From Fructilactobacillus myrtifloralis (GTDB lineage Bacteria > Bacillota > Bacilli > Lactobacillales > Lactobacillaceae): a stretch of 64,000 nt of DNA. A program made the position numbers and the translations under genes. Shown here piece after piece: positions 47,369 through 56,521 of this stretch. Where the stretch lies: NCBI RefSeq assembly GCF_024029335.1, contig NZ_CP097116.1, positions 248,001-312,000 of the forward strand, in the 5' to 3' direction. Position 1 is the stretch's first letter. Each line of letters starts with the position of its first letter. The notes below the pieces were generated by a model. That model made no database searches, was not told where the DNA came from, and was given only the letters and a program-made list of their open reading frames with translations.

Positions 47369-48781
47369 TTAAAATAATTCCGCGATAATTTGCCGCCAAT
47401 CCCGGAATGGAACGGCCACCGGCGCAGTGGGCGCTAACCCTAACTGATCAACCGTCCAGTCCGGTTGATCATTATCACAACACCAGGTTAAGTCAGCGGT
47501 TTTGGTACTAGAAAACCGACTGAGCAATGCCGTGCGCCGACACTCGGTGGTCAGTGCATACCGCACCATCAGCAAAATGGCCTGCTCCTTGCGCTTTCGT
47601 TCCGCTTGAAAAACCTGTAACAGCGTCGTTCGGTCAACGTTGTGATCATGATAATACTGCAGCAACCGCCGAATCTGCTCATTCAAAGTAGCGGATTGAT
47701 GCTGTTCAAATAATTCCAACTCATGTTCCGTTGGAATGCTTCGTTGCACGAGCGTTAAGCTTAACTGTTCGTCGCCGGGAACATAGAGGAGTAAAGCAAG
47801 GCTCTGGTGTCCATCCCGACCAGCTCGCCCAATTTCTTGCATGTAACTTTCTAAATCCTGGGGTAAGTGGTAATGAACTACAAACCGGATGTTCGCTTTA
47901 TCAATCCCCATTCCAAACGCGGAGGTAGCACAAATTAGTTGGAGCTCGTCATCCATAAACTGGTGTTGAATCGTAAAGCGGGCCGCGGTGTCTAGATCAG
48001 CGTGATAGGCCGCCACCTGCAGATCCGTTTCTGCCTGGAGTTTCGCAGTCATTTGGTTGGCAACCTTTTTGCTGGAAAAATAAATAATCCCCGGCCCGGT
48101 AATTTGTTGCACGAATTTCACCAGGTAGTCCTGCTTAGCGGTTTCCGTTGCCAGCGTTTGTTCCGCTAGAAAAATGTTTGACCGATCAACGTTCCAGACC
48201 AGCTTTTGCACATTGGGAGCCTGTAATTTCTTGATGATATCATCCTGAACTCGTTGGGACGCCGTTGCGGTCAATAACAAGAGTTGTGGCGTGCCTAACG
48301 CCCGCCAGTATTTGCCAAGGTCTAAATAGTCGGGGCGAAAATCAACCGCCCACTGGGAAATACAGTGCGCTTCATCAATCACAAAGAGACCGATGTCTAA
48401 CTGCTGGAGTTCGCGCAGCACCGTTTGATTGGCTAACATTTCAGGAGAAATGAAGATAAATCGGTACTGTGAAAGGTGCGCCAGCGTTTGTTGCCGTTCT
48501 GTCCAACTTTGCTGAGAATTAAGGGCTACCACCCGTTTCTCACCCCCATACTGCATCCGCTCTACTTGATCGGTCATGAGCGATAATAAAGGCGAAACAA
48601 TGACCACGGGGCGGTCAAGCAATGCACCGTACAACTGGTAAATCAAGGTTTTGCCCGCTCCCGTCGGCAAAACGGCCAAGACCGATTGCCGGTGTTGTAG
48701 CCGTTCAAGCGTCTCCCGCTGGCCGGGACGAAACCGGGAAAAACCGAATTTATTCTGTAACAGTTGCGTTAGCTGATCCAT
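47369..48781 (-). CDS. recQ: RecQ-family ATP-dependent DNA helicase (RecS-like)
   Basis: 470 residues, short for RecQ. Superfamily 2 motifs: FRPGQ, LPTGAGKT, DEAHCISQW, TATAS, the ATSAFGMGIDK and QEIGRAGRDG motifs. After the helicase core the zinc-binding segment looks degenerate: CRR is present, but the usual CGNCDNC is replaced by TWCCDND, so two Cys ligands seem lost. There is no HRDC domain. This resembles B. subtilis RecS, which is also next to ypbB. It overlaps the upstream gene by 32 nt. Confidence 0.9.
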   Translation of the reverse strand: MDQLTQLLQNKFGFSRFRPGQRETLERLQHRQSVLAVLPTGAGKTLIYQLYGALLDRPVVIVSPLLSLMTDQVERMQYGGEKRVVALNSQQSWTERQQTLAHLSQYRFIFISPEMLANQTVLRELQQLDIGLFVIDEAHCISQWAVDFRPDYLDLGKYWRALGTPQLLLLTATASQRVQDDIIKKLQAPNVQKLVWNVDRSNIFLAEQTLATETAKQDYLVKFVQQITGPGIIYFSSKKVANQMTAKLQAETDLQVAAYHADLDTAARFTIQHQFMDDELQLICATSAFGMGIDKANIRFVVHYHLPQDLESYMQEIGRAGRDGHQSLALLLYVPGDEQLSLTLVQRSIPTEHELELFEQHQSATLNEQIRRLLQYYHDHNVDRTTLLQVFQAERKRKEQAILLMVRYALTTECRRTALLSRFSSTKTADLTWCCDNDQPDWTVDQLGLAPTAPVAVPFRDWRQIIAELF

Positions 48782-49820
48782 GACCTGCTTCCTTTCGGGC
48801 TAACTTCGTTAACCAAATCTGAATTAACCGAAATTGAAAAAAGGATAACCCAGCTTCTTGATCGGGCTGAAACTGCCAGTCGTCCACGTTATTTCCATAT
48901 TGCCTAACCAACCGCTGCACTTCTTTTTGACTCACAAAGTCAGAATACGGGAACTGGGCAAGGGGCACGTAGATGGCGTTTTCTAGTAAATGCTCGTCTA
49001 CGGTTGACGGCTTAATGTGCTGTTGCGCTGCGACCCGCTTTACATCGTGACTGGTTTGATAGAGCTGCAACGTCTGGCGGGCCTTTTTCGTAATCAAATC
49101 CCTTTGCAATCCTTGACTAAGTGGTGCGAGGGTCCCCGCCGGCTTGTTTCGATTCCAACGAACCAGTTGAGCCAATGCAGCTAACTCGATAAAGGCGACT
49201 GCCAGTGGATTTAACCGAAGTGCTTGGGCAATTTGCTCCCGCGTCCACCCGTTATTGTGATAGCCAACTAGTTCATGGCTCACGACTTGGGCTGTTTGCG
49301 TTGGTAACGCAGCTAAAAAAGCCGTTAAATCGGACTGAAATTCCGCCAATCGGTTCGTGTGAACCAACTGGAAAAAGTAATTTTTAACCCAGACCCGTTC
49401 ACGCATCGGGGTCCGCACCGCAAAATAATGGTTCTCATGATGGTTAAATTCAGAAATTACCTGGGTCAATAATAATAACCGGCTCTTAAGCCGCTGTAAA
49501 TCAGTGGTTTGAAATTCTGCTTGCCACTGCAAGGGAAGCTGCTGGAAAAGCAGCTGTTGTTGGTTTAACCCGGCCGGGGTTAGGTAGTCCTGTTCGTGGT
49601 CAACAGCCACCAGCTGCTGGTGTCGCAAACTAGCAAAGGGCAGCTCCTGAATTGCAAGATAGCGCCCAATCCCTAGCACCCCCAGCCACTGATAGCGAAA
49701 GCCCCAGTAGAGGGTTGCAACGGTCCGTTTGCCCCGAACTAAATTGGTTAACGACCGGTGACGCCGGGGTTGCTTTTCAGCTAACAGCACCAGGGCCAGT
49801 GCTTGCTCAATCGTCAGCAT
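48750..49820 (-). CDS. YpbB-like helix-turn-helix protein
   Basis: 356 residues. Mostly helical; the C-terminal part (about 265-350: KKARQTLQLYQTSHDVKRVA, then IKPSTVDEHLLENAI) matches the HTH_40 domain of YpbB proteins, related to the RQC winged-helix of RecQ helicases. ATG 49820 shares a base with the ribU stop (TAATG), so it is translationally coupled and needs no ribosome binding site. It overlaps recQ, suggesting it supplies the DNA-binding module the helicase lacks. That partnership is inferred. Confidence 0.78.
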   Translation of the reverse strand: MLTIEQALALVLLAEKQPRRHRSLTNLVRGKRTVATLYWGFRYQWLGVLGIGRYLAIQELPFASLRHQQLVAVDHEQDYLTPAGLNQQQLLFQQLPLQWQAEFQTTDLQRLKSRLLLLTQVISEFNHHENHYFAVRTPMRERVWVKNYFFQLVHTNRLAEFQSDLTAFLAALPTQTAQVVSHELVGYHNNGWTREQIAQALRLNPLAVAFIELAALAQLVRWNRNKPAGTLAPLSQGLQRDLITKKARQTLQLYQTSHDVKRVAAQQHIKPSTVDEHLLENAIYVPLAQFPYSDFVSQKEVQRLVRQYGNNVDDWQFQPDQEAGLSFFQFRLIQIWLTKLARKEAGHGSANATVTE

Positions 49821-50386
49821 TAGCGGTGCGCAATCCAATGACGTAAACGTCCGTAAATTAATACGAGGAGCGTCCCATCGAGGGCTCCTTTGATCAGGTT
49901 AAACGGAATGACTCCAATTAAAATCAATTTGGGCAGTGAAATGGACAGCTGAAAGCCAGCCACGTGTAGGTAAACTGGCATCAGGATAAAGTAGTTTAAC
50001 AATCCCATTCCCAGCGCAAGCACCACGGCACTAATGGCAATGGCCGCCACCGTTTTTTGCTTTCCCGCCAAGAGCCAACTCTTTAACAAAGTAAAACTAA
50101 CAATGAGAAGCAAGGACGCCACTAAGGAACCCATTAACCCTACCAGTTCAATGACGGAAAAACCCATGGTCATCCAGTATAAAAACAGCTTAAGTAGGGT
50201 AATTTCCACGGCCCCGACCGGACCTAATAGCAGCAGTCCCAGTAAAATGGGCACATCAGCAAAGTCTAACTTTAAAAAGGGCACGTAGGGCAAAATTGGA
50301 AACGAAACAAACATTAATAAGTAGGCAATCGCACTGAGCATGGCAATTGCTACCATCCGCTTTAATTCTTGATTATTAGTTTTCAT
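49820..50386 (-). CDS. ribU: Riboflavin ECF transporter substrate-binding subunit
   Basis: 188 residues with about six membrane helices. The S component RibU captures riboflavin and docks on a shared ECF energising module encoded elsewhere. The FPILPYVPFLKLDFADVP segment is characteristic. It overlaps rluB by 11 nt and is embedded in a housekeeping operon, so there is no room for the FMN riboswitch that often precedes ribU. Confidence 0.92.
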   Translation of the reverse strand: MKTNNQELKRMVAIAMLSAIAYLLMFVSFPILPYVPFLKLDFADVPILLGLLLLGPVGAVEITLLKLFLYWMTMGFSVIELVGLMGSLVASLLLIVSFTLLKSWLLAGKQKTVAAIAISAVVLALGMGLLNYFILMPVYLHVAGFQLSISLPKLILIGVIPFNLIKGALDGTLLVLIYGRLRHWIAHR

Positions 50387-51125
50387 TCCGACTTCCTCCC
50401 TCGGTTAGTTCAAATAAGTTCCGCAGCTCCCGTTTGTTCAGGGGGCGCCACTGGCCTGGCTCTAAATCAGCTAACTTCAGTTCCGCAAAGGCAATCCGTT
50501 TCAGTTTTTCAACTGGATGACCAATGGCTTGAAACATGTTTTTGACCTCATGGTTCCGTCCTTCATGAATGGTAACCTCAATCACAGCATTTTGCCCCGT
50601 TGCCCCCGCTTTCTTAACCAAGCGGACTTCGGCCGGCGCACTTTGATGGCTAGCATCAAGTTTAACCCCGGAGCGTAAGCGGTCAAAATCAGTAGCATCC
50701 GGGATTCCGGTCACCTTGGCAACGTACGTTTTGGGAATTTCATGTTTCGGATGCGTTAAGCGATAATCCAGGTCCCCATCGTTTGTAAGTAATAATGCTC
50801 CGGTTGTATCGTAATCTAGTCGACCAACCGGATAAATCCGTTCTGCAACTTGATGTTTAAAGTAATCTAACACGGTCTTGCGGTGTTTTTCATCAGCAGC
50901 TGACGTAATCACTCCCCGGGGCTTATTCAGCAAAAAGTAGACTAACGCTTCCTGATGAATCGGCTTATGGTCAACCTCAATGCGGTCAGTTGGCTCAACT
51001 TTTTGTCCGAGGGTGGTTACGACCTGCCCGTTCACCCGCACGTGGCCCGTTTGAATTAGTTGTTCGCTGGCGCGTCGAGACGCCACTCCCGCGTGGGCCA
51101 TTACTTTTTGTAATCGTTCACTCAT
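50376..51125 (-). CDS. rluB: Pseudouridine synthase RluB (23S rRNA)
   Basis: 249 residues. An N-terminal S4 RNA-binding domain (MSERLQKVMAHAGVASRRASE) precedes the catalytic domain with YPVGRLDYDTTG (catalytic Asp) and HEGRNHEVKNMF. It overlaps scpB by 4 nt (ATGA). RluB rather than RsuA is chosen from its scpAB neighbourhood, as in B. subtilis. Confidence 0.94.
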   Translation of the reverse strand: MSERLQKVMAHAGVASRRASEQLIQTGHVRVNGQVVTTLGQKVEPTDRIEVDHKPIHQEALVYFLLNKPRGVITSAADEKHRKTVLDYFKHQVAERIYPVGRLDYDTTGALLLTNDGDLDYRLTHPKHEIPKTYVAKVTGIPDATDFDRLRSGVKLDASHQSAPAEVRLVKKAGATGQNAVIEVTIHEGRNHEVKNMFQAIGHPVEKLKRIAFAELKLADLEPGQWRPLNKRELRNLFELTEGGSRNEN

Positions 51126-51682
51126 TCCTGATCTCCTTTATCGGTATCTTCCCGGTACATTTCCGCCTCAGGAGTTGGTTCACTCTCCGGTAGCGGAGGC
51201 AATTGTTGCAGGGTTTGCAACCCAAACGCCTGTAAAAATAAATCGGTGGTTTGATATAAATTAGGTTGTCCTGGTTCATCAGCTTGCCCACTAACGATAA
51301 TCAACCCTAAACTCTGTAAATTACGTAACGAGACCACGCTATTGACCCCCCGAATTTCATCCACCTGCACCCTGGTAATGGGCTGCTGGTAAGCAACGAT
51401 TGTAAGGGTTTCTAGCATGGCAGGGGTCAATAACGATTCCGTTTGGTCGGTCAATTGTTGCACCACATCAGCGTAGTCCGGTTTCGTTCCAAACCAGACT
51501 AATTCTCCGGTTTGGTAAAGCATGACGCCATGGTCATCAGTTGCCGTGGTCTGTGCGAGTTGCACCACGTTTTCGCGCACGACCGCCATCGAAAGCCCCG
51601 TTAGTTCGGCTAATTTACTAATTTTAATTCCAGCCCCACCAGCGGCATAAATTAAGGCCTCTAATTTTCCTCTAATGCTCAT
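51122..51682 (-). CDS. scpB: Segregation and condensation protein ScpB
   Basis: 186 residues. A winged-helix dimer that joins ScpA and SMC in the bacterial condensin. MSIRGKLEALIYAAG, TVIVAYQQPITRVQVDEIRGVNS-like segment and the acidic C-terminus are typical. ATG 51682 overlaps the scpA end by 11 nt; the TTG seven codons earlier is less likely. Confidence 0.95.
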   Translation of the reverse strand: MSIRGKLEALIYAAGGAGIKISKLAELTGLSMAVVRENVVQLAQTTATDDHGVMLYQTGELVWFGTKPDYADVVQQLTDQTESLLTPAMLETLTIVAYQQPITRVQVDEIRGVNSVVSLRNLQSLGLIIVSGQADEPGQPNLYQTTDLFLQAFGLQTLQQLPPLPESEPTPEAEMYREDTDKGDQE

Positions 51683-52412
51683 CGCGTGCGTTGTCACCTT
51701 CAATCATAATTTCATTGCGTCCCACCGGTTGCGTAACCCGGACTAACTGCCGTTTAACCAACGTTAACAACGCCAAAAAGTCGGTTACCACTTCTTCCAA
51801 CCCTGCCGTGGGGGCATATAACTCGGAAAAAGCGAGTCGCCGGTTGCCCTTCTGGTTAAGCCGGGTCACAATCCGGGCGGCCTGAGTAGGAATACTAAAC
51901 TGCCACTCTTCAATTTGATTGACCGGACCCACGGCCGTTCGACGTTGCCGTTGCCAAATTCGCTGCCAAGTTCCCACTAAGCTGGCCACTTCAAATTCGT
52001 TCGGTTCAATTTCAACGTCAGTGGTACTCTGCACCGCTGGAACCGAATAAATGCGTTGCCGGTGTTGTTCCCGCTGCTGAAGCGTGTGCGCGGCCTTTTG
52101 ATAGCGTCGGTATTCTAACAATTGGTTAACCAGATCCTCTCGTGGATCTTCCTCTGGTTCACCATCATCGATCTCTTCTGCTAGCAACCACTGCGATTTA
52201 ATGCGCATGAGATTGGCCGCCATGACAAAAAACGAGCCGGCAATCTCTAACTGCATCTGCTCCATTTGCTGTAGATATTGAAAGTACTGGTCGGTGATGT
52301 CTTTAATGTTAATGTCATAAATGTCCATTTGCGCTTCTTTAATCAAATGGAGTAACAGCTCGAGCGGGCCATCAAAATCTGTCAAATGCAGTTTCAAAGT
52401 GTCCTTACTCAT
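51672..52412 (-). CDS. scpA: Segregation and condensation protein ScpA
   Basis: 246 residues. The kleisin that bridges SMC heads. The N-terminal FDGPLELLLHLIKEAQMDIYD motif region and the acidic centre (EEIDDGEPEEDP) are characteristic, with a C-terminal winged helix. It overlaps ribT by 8 nt and scpB by 11 nt. Confidence 0.95.
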   Translation of the reverse strand: MSKDTLKLHLTDFDGPLELLLHLIKEAQMDIYDINIKDITDQYFQYLQQMEQMQLEIAGSFFVMAANLMRIKSQWLLAEEIDDGEPEEDPREDLVNQLLEYRRYQKAAHTLQQREQHRQRIYSVPAVQSTTDVEIEPNEFEVASLVGTWQRIWQRQRRTAVGPVNQIEEWQFSIPTQAARIVTRLNQKGNRRLAFSELYAPTAGLEEVVTDFLALLTLVKRQLVRVTQPVGRNEIMIEGDNARDEH

Positions 52413-52764
52413 TCGTCGTGCGCTCCCACCGGGTAATTACTTCTTGGTTTTGGAGGGTCCCAATCACCGGCTGGTTCGGATATAACTTGCGAATGTTATC
52501 TAAAATCCGAAAAACGTTGAAATAAGTCTCCGCATCCGGGGTTAGAATGATCTTGCGCACCAACAAACAGTGATGGGTAACCTCCACTCCAATCACCCCC
52601 GCCCAGTTATCAAACTGGTCTTTCCACAGGTAAAGATTCCGCTTCTTACTGTCTGCGTACCAGGCCAGCTCCTCTGGAAGGTAGTGCACCTGTTCGGTCC
52701 GCCGGGTTAACGTTAAAATGCCTAAAATCACTTTTTCATGTTCTGGGCGATATTTATATAGCAT
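52405..52764 (-). CDS. ribT: RibT-like GNAT-family protein
   Basis: 119 residues. The LYKYRPEHEKVILGILT start and VTHHCLLVRKIILTPD resemble RibT, a small acetyltransferase-like protein that in Bacillus lies at the end of the riboflavin operon before scpA. No riboflavin biosynthesis genes are here, so ribT has kept its place beside scpA without them, and its substrate is unknown. It starts 15 nt after xerD. Confidence 0.82.
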   Translation of the reverse strand: MLYKYRPEHEKVILGILTLTRRTEQVHYLPEELAWYADSKKRNLYLWKDQFDNWAGVIGVEVTHHCLLVRKIILTPDAETYFNVFRILDNIRKLYPNQPVIGTLQNQEVITRWERTTNE

Positions 52765-52779
52765 TGCGACCTCCTCTAA

Positions 52780-53667
52780 TTACGCACGTGGATGGTATTT
52801 TTGGTATTCACTCGTCAAATGCTCATGCGAAACGTGGGTATAAATTTGGGTGGTGGATAGATCAGCATGACCCAGCAATTCTTGGACCGTACGCAAGTCG
52901 GCCCCGTGCTCTAACAACCGGGTGGCAAACGTATGGCGCAACGTATGGGGCGTGATGTTTTTCTGAATCCCCGCCTGCGCCGCCGTCTGCTTTAATAATT
53001 TCCACACACTTTGCCGACTCAATTGCCCCCCATGGGCGTTTAAAAACACATAGGGACTCCGCCTTTGTTTTAACAACTCGGGGCGGACAGTTTCTAAATA
53101 TGTGGTTAGCCAGTGAATGGCGACCGCATCGATTGGCACAATGCGCTCCTTATCACCTTTCCCTAACGTTTGGATCAAGTTCATTTCCAAATGCAAATCC
53201 TGCAACTTCAAGTTAACCAGCTCAGAAACCCGGAGTCCAGTTGCATACAACACCTCGAGGATGGCTCGATCCCGCTTTCCGAGTTTGCGATTAACCGGTG
53301 GGACTGCTAATAAGCGGTCCGTTTCCTGTTCGGTCAACACGGACGGCAGATGAGTGCCCCGTTTGGGGGTGGCAATTTTTTGCATTGGATCAACCGGAAT
53401 GACCTGTAAACGCATCAAATATTGGAAAAACTTCCGCAGGGAGGAAACACTGTGAATTACAGAATTCCGGGCCTTGCCCCCCTGCTTTTCCTGCTCTAAA
53501 TAACTTAACACCGTAAACTGATCCACTGCTGCCCAGCTACTCACCTGCTGGTCAGCTAAATACGTAGCAAATTGGGTTAAATCCTGACGGTAACTCTTAA
53601 TCGAGTTGTCCGAAAGCCCCCGTTCGACCACGAGATAATGTAAATAATTTTCCAGTTGCTCATTCAC
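52780..53667 (-). CDS. xerD: Tyrosine recombinase XerD
   Basis: 295 residues. Partner of XerC at dif. Catalytic residues lie in GLRVSELVNL (Arg), GKGDKERIVP (Lys), TPHTLRHTFAT, LGHADLSTTQIYTHV (His and nucleophile Tyr). GTG 53667 is 6 nt after GGAGG and the product then begins NEQLENYLHYLVVERGLS, as in XerD homologues; an out-of-frame ATG overlaps it. It overlaps cvfB by 8 nt. Confidence 0.94.
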   Translation of the reverse strand: MNEQLENYLHYLVVERGLSDNSIKSYRQDLTQFATYLADQQVSSWAAVDQFTVLSYLEQEKQGGKARNSVIHSVSSLRKFFQYLMRLQVIPVDPMQKIATPKRGTHLPSVLTEQETDRLLAVPPVNRKLGKRDRAILEVLYATGLRVSELVNLKLQDLHLEMNLIQTLGKGDKERIVPIDAVAIHWLTTYLETVRPELLKQRRSPYVFLNAHGGQLSRQSVWKLLKQTAAQAGIQKNITPHTLRHTFATRLLEHGADLRTVQELLGHADLSTTQIYTHVSHEHLTSEYQKYHPRA

Positions 53668-54535
53668 GCTGGTCCTCCACGAGTTGAATTCCAGTAGCGG
53701 TAATGTTGATTTGATGGCGTTTAAACAGGTTCCCCAGTGCCCGCTTGAACTGACTCTTGCTGATTCCGAAGTACGTTTGAATGGCTTCTGGATCACTATG
53801 ATCGTTGTACGGTAAAAAATGATCCGCCCGCATCGCAAGCGTCCGATAAATCATTTCAGCATCATCGGAAATGGCCTCGTAAGCCCGGGGCCGCATCGAG
53901 AGGTAGACGGTTTTATTGGGGCGAATTCCAATAATCCGAGCGGTGATTAGTTCCCCCAACCGGGGTTCTTGCTCTACTTCGGAACGGTCAATAAAGCCCA
54001 ACTGGTACTGGTCGGTTAGCACCTGAGTCCCCATTTTTTTCGGGTTGATTACCCGGGCCTTGACGGTCCGATTTTTTAACTTTGGATTAGTTGCTGGCTG
54101 TGAAATTGCTTTAAAGACCTCTTCATCGGCCAATTCGCCCCACAGTCGGCCCTTGCTGTCCCGCCGTAAGGCCACTAATAACTGATCCCCGACGTCCGGC
54201 CAAAGGGAACGCATGGCGGGTAAATCATCCATCGAGACGGCTAAGTCCTTGTCGGGGAGCCCCAGATCAACAAACACGCCCAGGCCAAATTTTTTACTCA
54301 CCACGGTTCCCCAGCCATACTGATCAAACCCGATCGCAGGAATTTGCCGGGTAATCCGCAGGTGATGCTGCTCATTTTCATAGGCAAACCCCCGAAAGGT
54401 GCTTCCTAGTTTTAGCGGTTTTTTAATTTCTGATTTCGCCAGGGAGTAGGTTAGTCCCTCGCTTTGGACGAAGTATTCCGTCGCATTTTCGTCAGTTACC
54501 GTGGTCGTAATGACCGTTCCCAGTTGCTTATTCAT
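53660..54535 (-). CDS. cvfB: S1-like RNA-binding protein CvfB
   Basis: 291 residues. Three S1-type beta-barrel domains and a C-terminal winged helix (about 235-291: MRADHFLPYNDHSDPEAIQ, KSQFKRALGNLFKRHQI), the layout of CvfB/YitL. In staphylococci it affects virulence-gene expression; here it probably binds RNA. ATG 54535 with GGAG upstream is preferred. First gene of the xerD-ribT-scpAB operon. Confidence 0.92.
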   Translation of the reverse strand: MNKQLGTVITTTVTDENATEYFVQSEGLTYSLAKSEIKKPLKLGSTFRGFAYENEQHHLRITRQIPAIGFDQYGWGTVVSKKFGLGVFVDLGLPDKDLAVSMDDLPAMRSLWPDVGDQLLVALRRDSKGRLWGELADEEVFKAISQPATNPKLKNRTVKARVINPKKMGTQVLTDQYQLGFIDRSEVEQEPRLGELITARIIGIRPNKTVYLSMRPRAYEAISDDAEMIYRTLAMRADHFLPYNDHSDPEAIQTYFGISKSQFKRALGNLFKRHQINITATGIQLVEDQRE

Positions 54536-54597
54536 GTTGTTCTCCAATTTATGCATCCGTTCAGTAAGATCAGTTAATTTTCTTCATTATACCAAAG

Positions 54598-54635
54598 AAA
54601 AAGGCCGCCGAAAAAATTCAGCGACCTTTTTCTTA
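54598..54635 (-). terminator. Terminator of pyk
   Basis: AAAAAGGTCGC pairs with GCGGCCTTTTT on the minus strand (G-U allowed), followed by more T residues. Confidence 0.8.
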
Positions 54636-54647
54636 AATAAAATTTAA

Positions 54648-56408
54648 TTAATCATTCTTAACTTGGTTACCTTGGTAAACTACTCCACGCCGAGCATCAA
54701 CCGTTACCAATTCACCATCGGTAATCGTAGACGTCGCGTTGTGAGCAGCAACAATTACGGGAACATCCAATGAAATTCCAATAACCGCAGCGTAAGAAGT
54801 TAAACCACCGGTTTCAACCACGATGGCACTGGCCTTCTTCATGGCTGGCAGGTAATCCTTATTAGTATCTTTAACTACCAGTACGCTACCTTCAACGGAG
54901 TTCGCATCAGCAGCTTGGGCGTTGTCAGCAACAACCGCCTTCCCAATTACGGTGTCATCCCCAATTCCTTGCCCTTGAGCAAGCTTGGTTCCGATTAATT
55001 GAACCCGAACCGTGTTCGTTGTTCCTTCGTCACCTAATGGAACACCCGTAGTAACGATGATTTCTTCGCCTTCTTGTGCTAAGCCAGTTTCAACTGCCTT
55101 AGAAACAGCCAAGTTCACCATTGCTTCTGCGGATTCTGGCTTTTCAACTAAGACGGGGTTAACGGCCCAGTTAACCGTTAAGCCACGCCGAACCCGATCG
55201 TCAAAGGTTAAAGCTAAGATGTTAGCATCTGGGTGATACTTAGAAATCATCCGCGCTGTGTAACCTGAACCAGTAGCAACAACAATCGTGTGAATTCCCA
55301 TGTCTTTTGCAATCCGAGCGACTGATTCACCGAGTGCTTCAGTTACATCACCATCTTGAAAGACAGGACGTGGAGTTCCGAATTCATTAAAGAGTCCGTC
55401 TGAAACTTCGTCAATCCGAGCCATCATTGAAACGGAAGCAACTGGGTAGTCACCGTTGGCACTTTCACCAGACAGCATCGTAGCATCCGTCCCATCGTAA
55501 ACGGCGTTAGCCACGTCAGAAACTTCAGCCCGCGTTGGCCGTGGTTCGTCCTGCATTGAATCGAGCATTTGGGTTGCAGTAATCACTGGCTTACCAGCTT
55601 CATTACACATCTTAATCAACCGTTTTTGTACTGCGGGAACGTTTTCTGGGGGAATTTCAACTCCCATGTCACCCCGGGCAATCATCAACCCATCAGAAAC
55701 CTTTAAGATTTCTGGGAAGTTGTCAATTCCTTCTTGGGATTCAATCTTAGGGAAGATTTGAACGTCTTGCATGTTCTTTTCTTCCAACAAAGCCCGAATG
55801 TCCATGATGTCTTGGGGTTTCCGTACAAATGAAGCGGCAATGTAGTTAATGCCGTGGTCACAACCGAAACGAATGTCATCCGAATCCTTTTCGGTAATTC
55901 CTGGTAAGTTGATGGAAACACCGGGAGCATTAACCCCTTTACGGGAACCTAAAACTCCGTTGTTCGTAACTTCCACCACTAGTTCACGGTTTTGGTCATC
56001 CTTTTCCAGAATCTTCGTTCCGACCAAACCATCATCAAAGAGAACTTGACCACCAACTTTAACATCATCGTAAAGTCCTGGATAAGTTACGGCAATCTTG
56101 TCTTTCGTACCTTCAAGGCTATCATCCATAGAAATCCGGAATTGGTCACCCGTCTTGAATTCAATCTTGCCATCGGCTTGTTTCGTCGTCCGAATTTCGG
56201 CTCCCTTGGTATCCAAGAGAATCCCAGCAATCTTTCCAGTTCTCTTTTCAGCTTCTTTCACCATGTTCATCCGTGATAGGTGTTCTTCATGGTCTCCATG
56301 GGAAAAGTTGAAACGAAAAACATTTGCACCACTATTTAACAACGTTGTAATCGTATCAACGTCGTTTGAAGCTGGTCCAAGTGTACTTACGATTTTTGTT
56401 CTCTTCAT
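54648..56408 (-). CDS. pyk: Pyruvate kinase
   Basis: 586 residues. It converts phosphoenolpyruvate and ADP to pyruvate and ATP. MKRTKIVSTLGPAS start, PKIESQEGIDN and MVARGDMG-type (MIARGDMGVE) motifs, TQMLDSM. The C-terminal extra domain of about 110 residues (GGLTSYAAVIGISLDVPVIV) is the PEP-utiliser-like module of Bacillus and Lactobacillus enzymes. ATG 56408 lies downstream of a -10 element that a longer frame would include. No pfkA precedes it. Confidence 0.96.
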   Translation of the reverse strand: MKRTKIVSTLGPASNDVDTITTLLNSGANVFRFNFSHGDHEEHLSRMNMVKEAEKRTGKIAGILLDTKGAEIRTTKQADGKIEFKTGDQFRISMDDSLEGTKDKIAVTYPGLYDDVKVGGQVLFDDGLVGTKILEKDDQNRELVVEVTNNGVLGSRKGVNAPGVSINLPGITEKDSDDIRFGCDHGINYIAASFVRKPQDIMDIRALLEEKNMQDVQIFPKIESQEGIDNFPEILKVSDGLMIARGDMGVEIPPENVPAVQKRLIKMCNEAGKPVITATQMLDSMQDEPRPTRAEVSDVANAVYDGTDATMLSGESANGDYPVASVSMMARIDEVSDGLFNEFGTPRPVFQDGDVTEALGESVARIAKDMGIHTIVVATGSGYTARMISKYHPDANILALTFDDRVRRGLTVNWAVNPVLVEKPESAEAMVNLAVSKAVETGLAQEGEEIIVTTGVPLGDEGTTNTVRVQLIGTKLAQGQGIGDDTVIGKAVVADNAQAADANSVEGSVLVVKDTNKDYLPAMKKASAIVVETGGLTSYAAVIGISLDVPVIVAAHNATSTITDGELVTVDARRGVVYQGNQVKND

Positions 56409-56478
56409 AAGTAAAAGCTCTCCTTTTTTGTAAGCAAACTGTCTCCAGTTTAACTTGCCTTTATTGAATTTCGTTTTC

Positions 56479-56507
56479 ATTGTATCACTTTTCACGGGCG
56501 CTGTCTG
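56479..56507 (-). promoter_or_regulatory. Promoter of pyk
   Basis: -10 TACAAT (56484-56479) preceded by TGA, with CAGACA 17 nt upstream as a weak -35, on the minus strand. Confidence 0.5.
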
Positions 56508-56521
56508 TATTCAACTAAAAA

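Noticed and set aside
50376-50420. FMN riboswitch before ribU
   Set aside because: ribU overlaps the rluB coding region, so there is no leader in which a riboswitch could fit.
56460-56484. Catabolite-repression (cre) site in the pyk leader
   Set aside because: TGAAAACGAAATTCA resembles cre but the spacing of the conserved bases is off by one.
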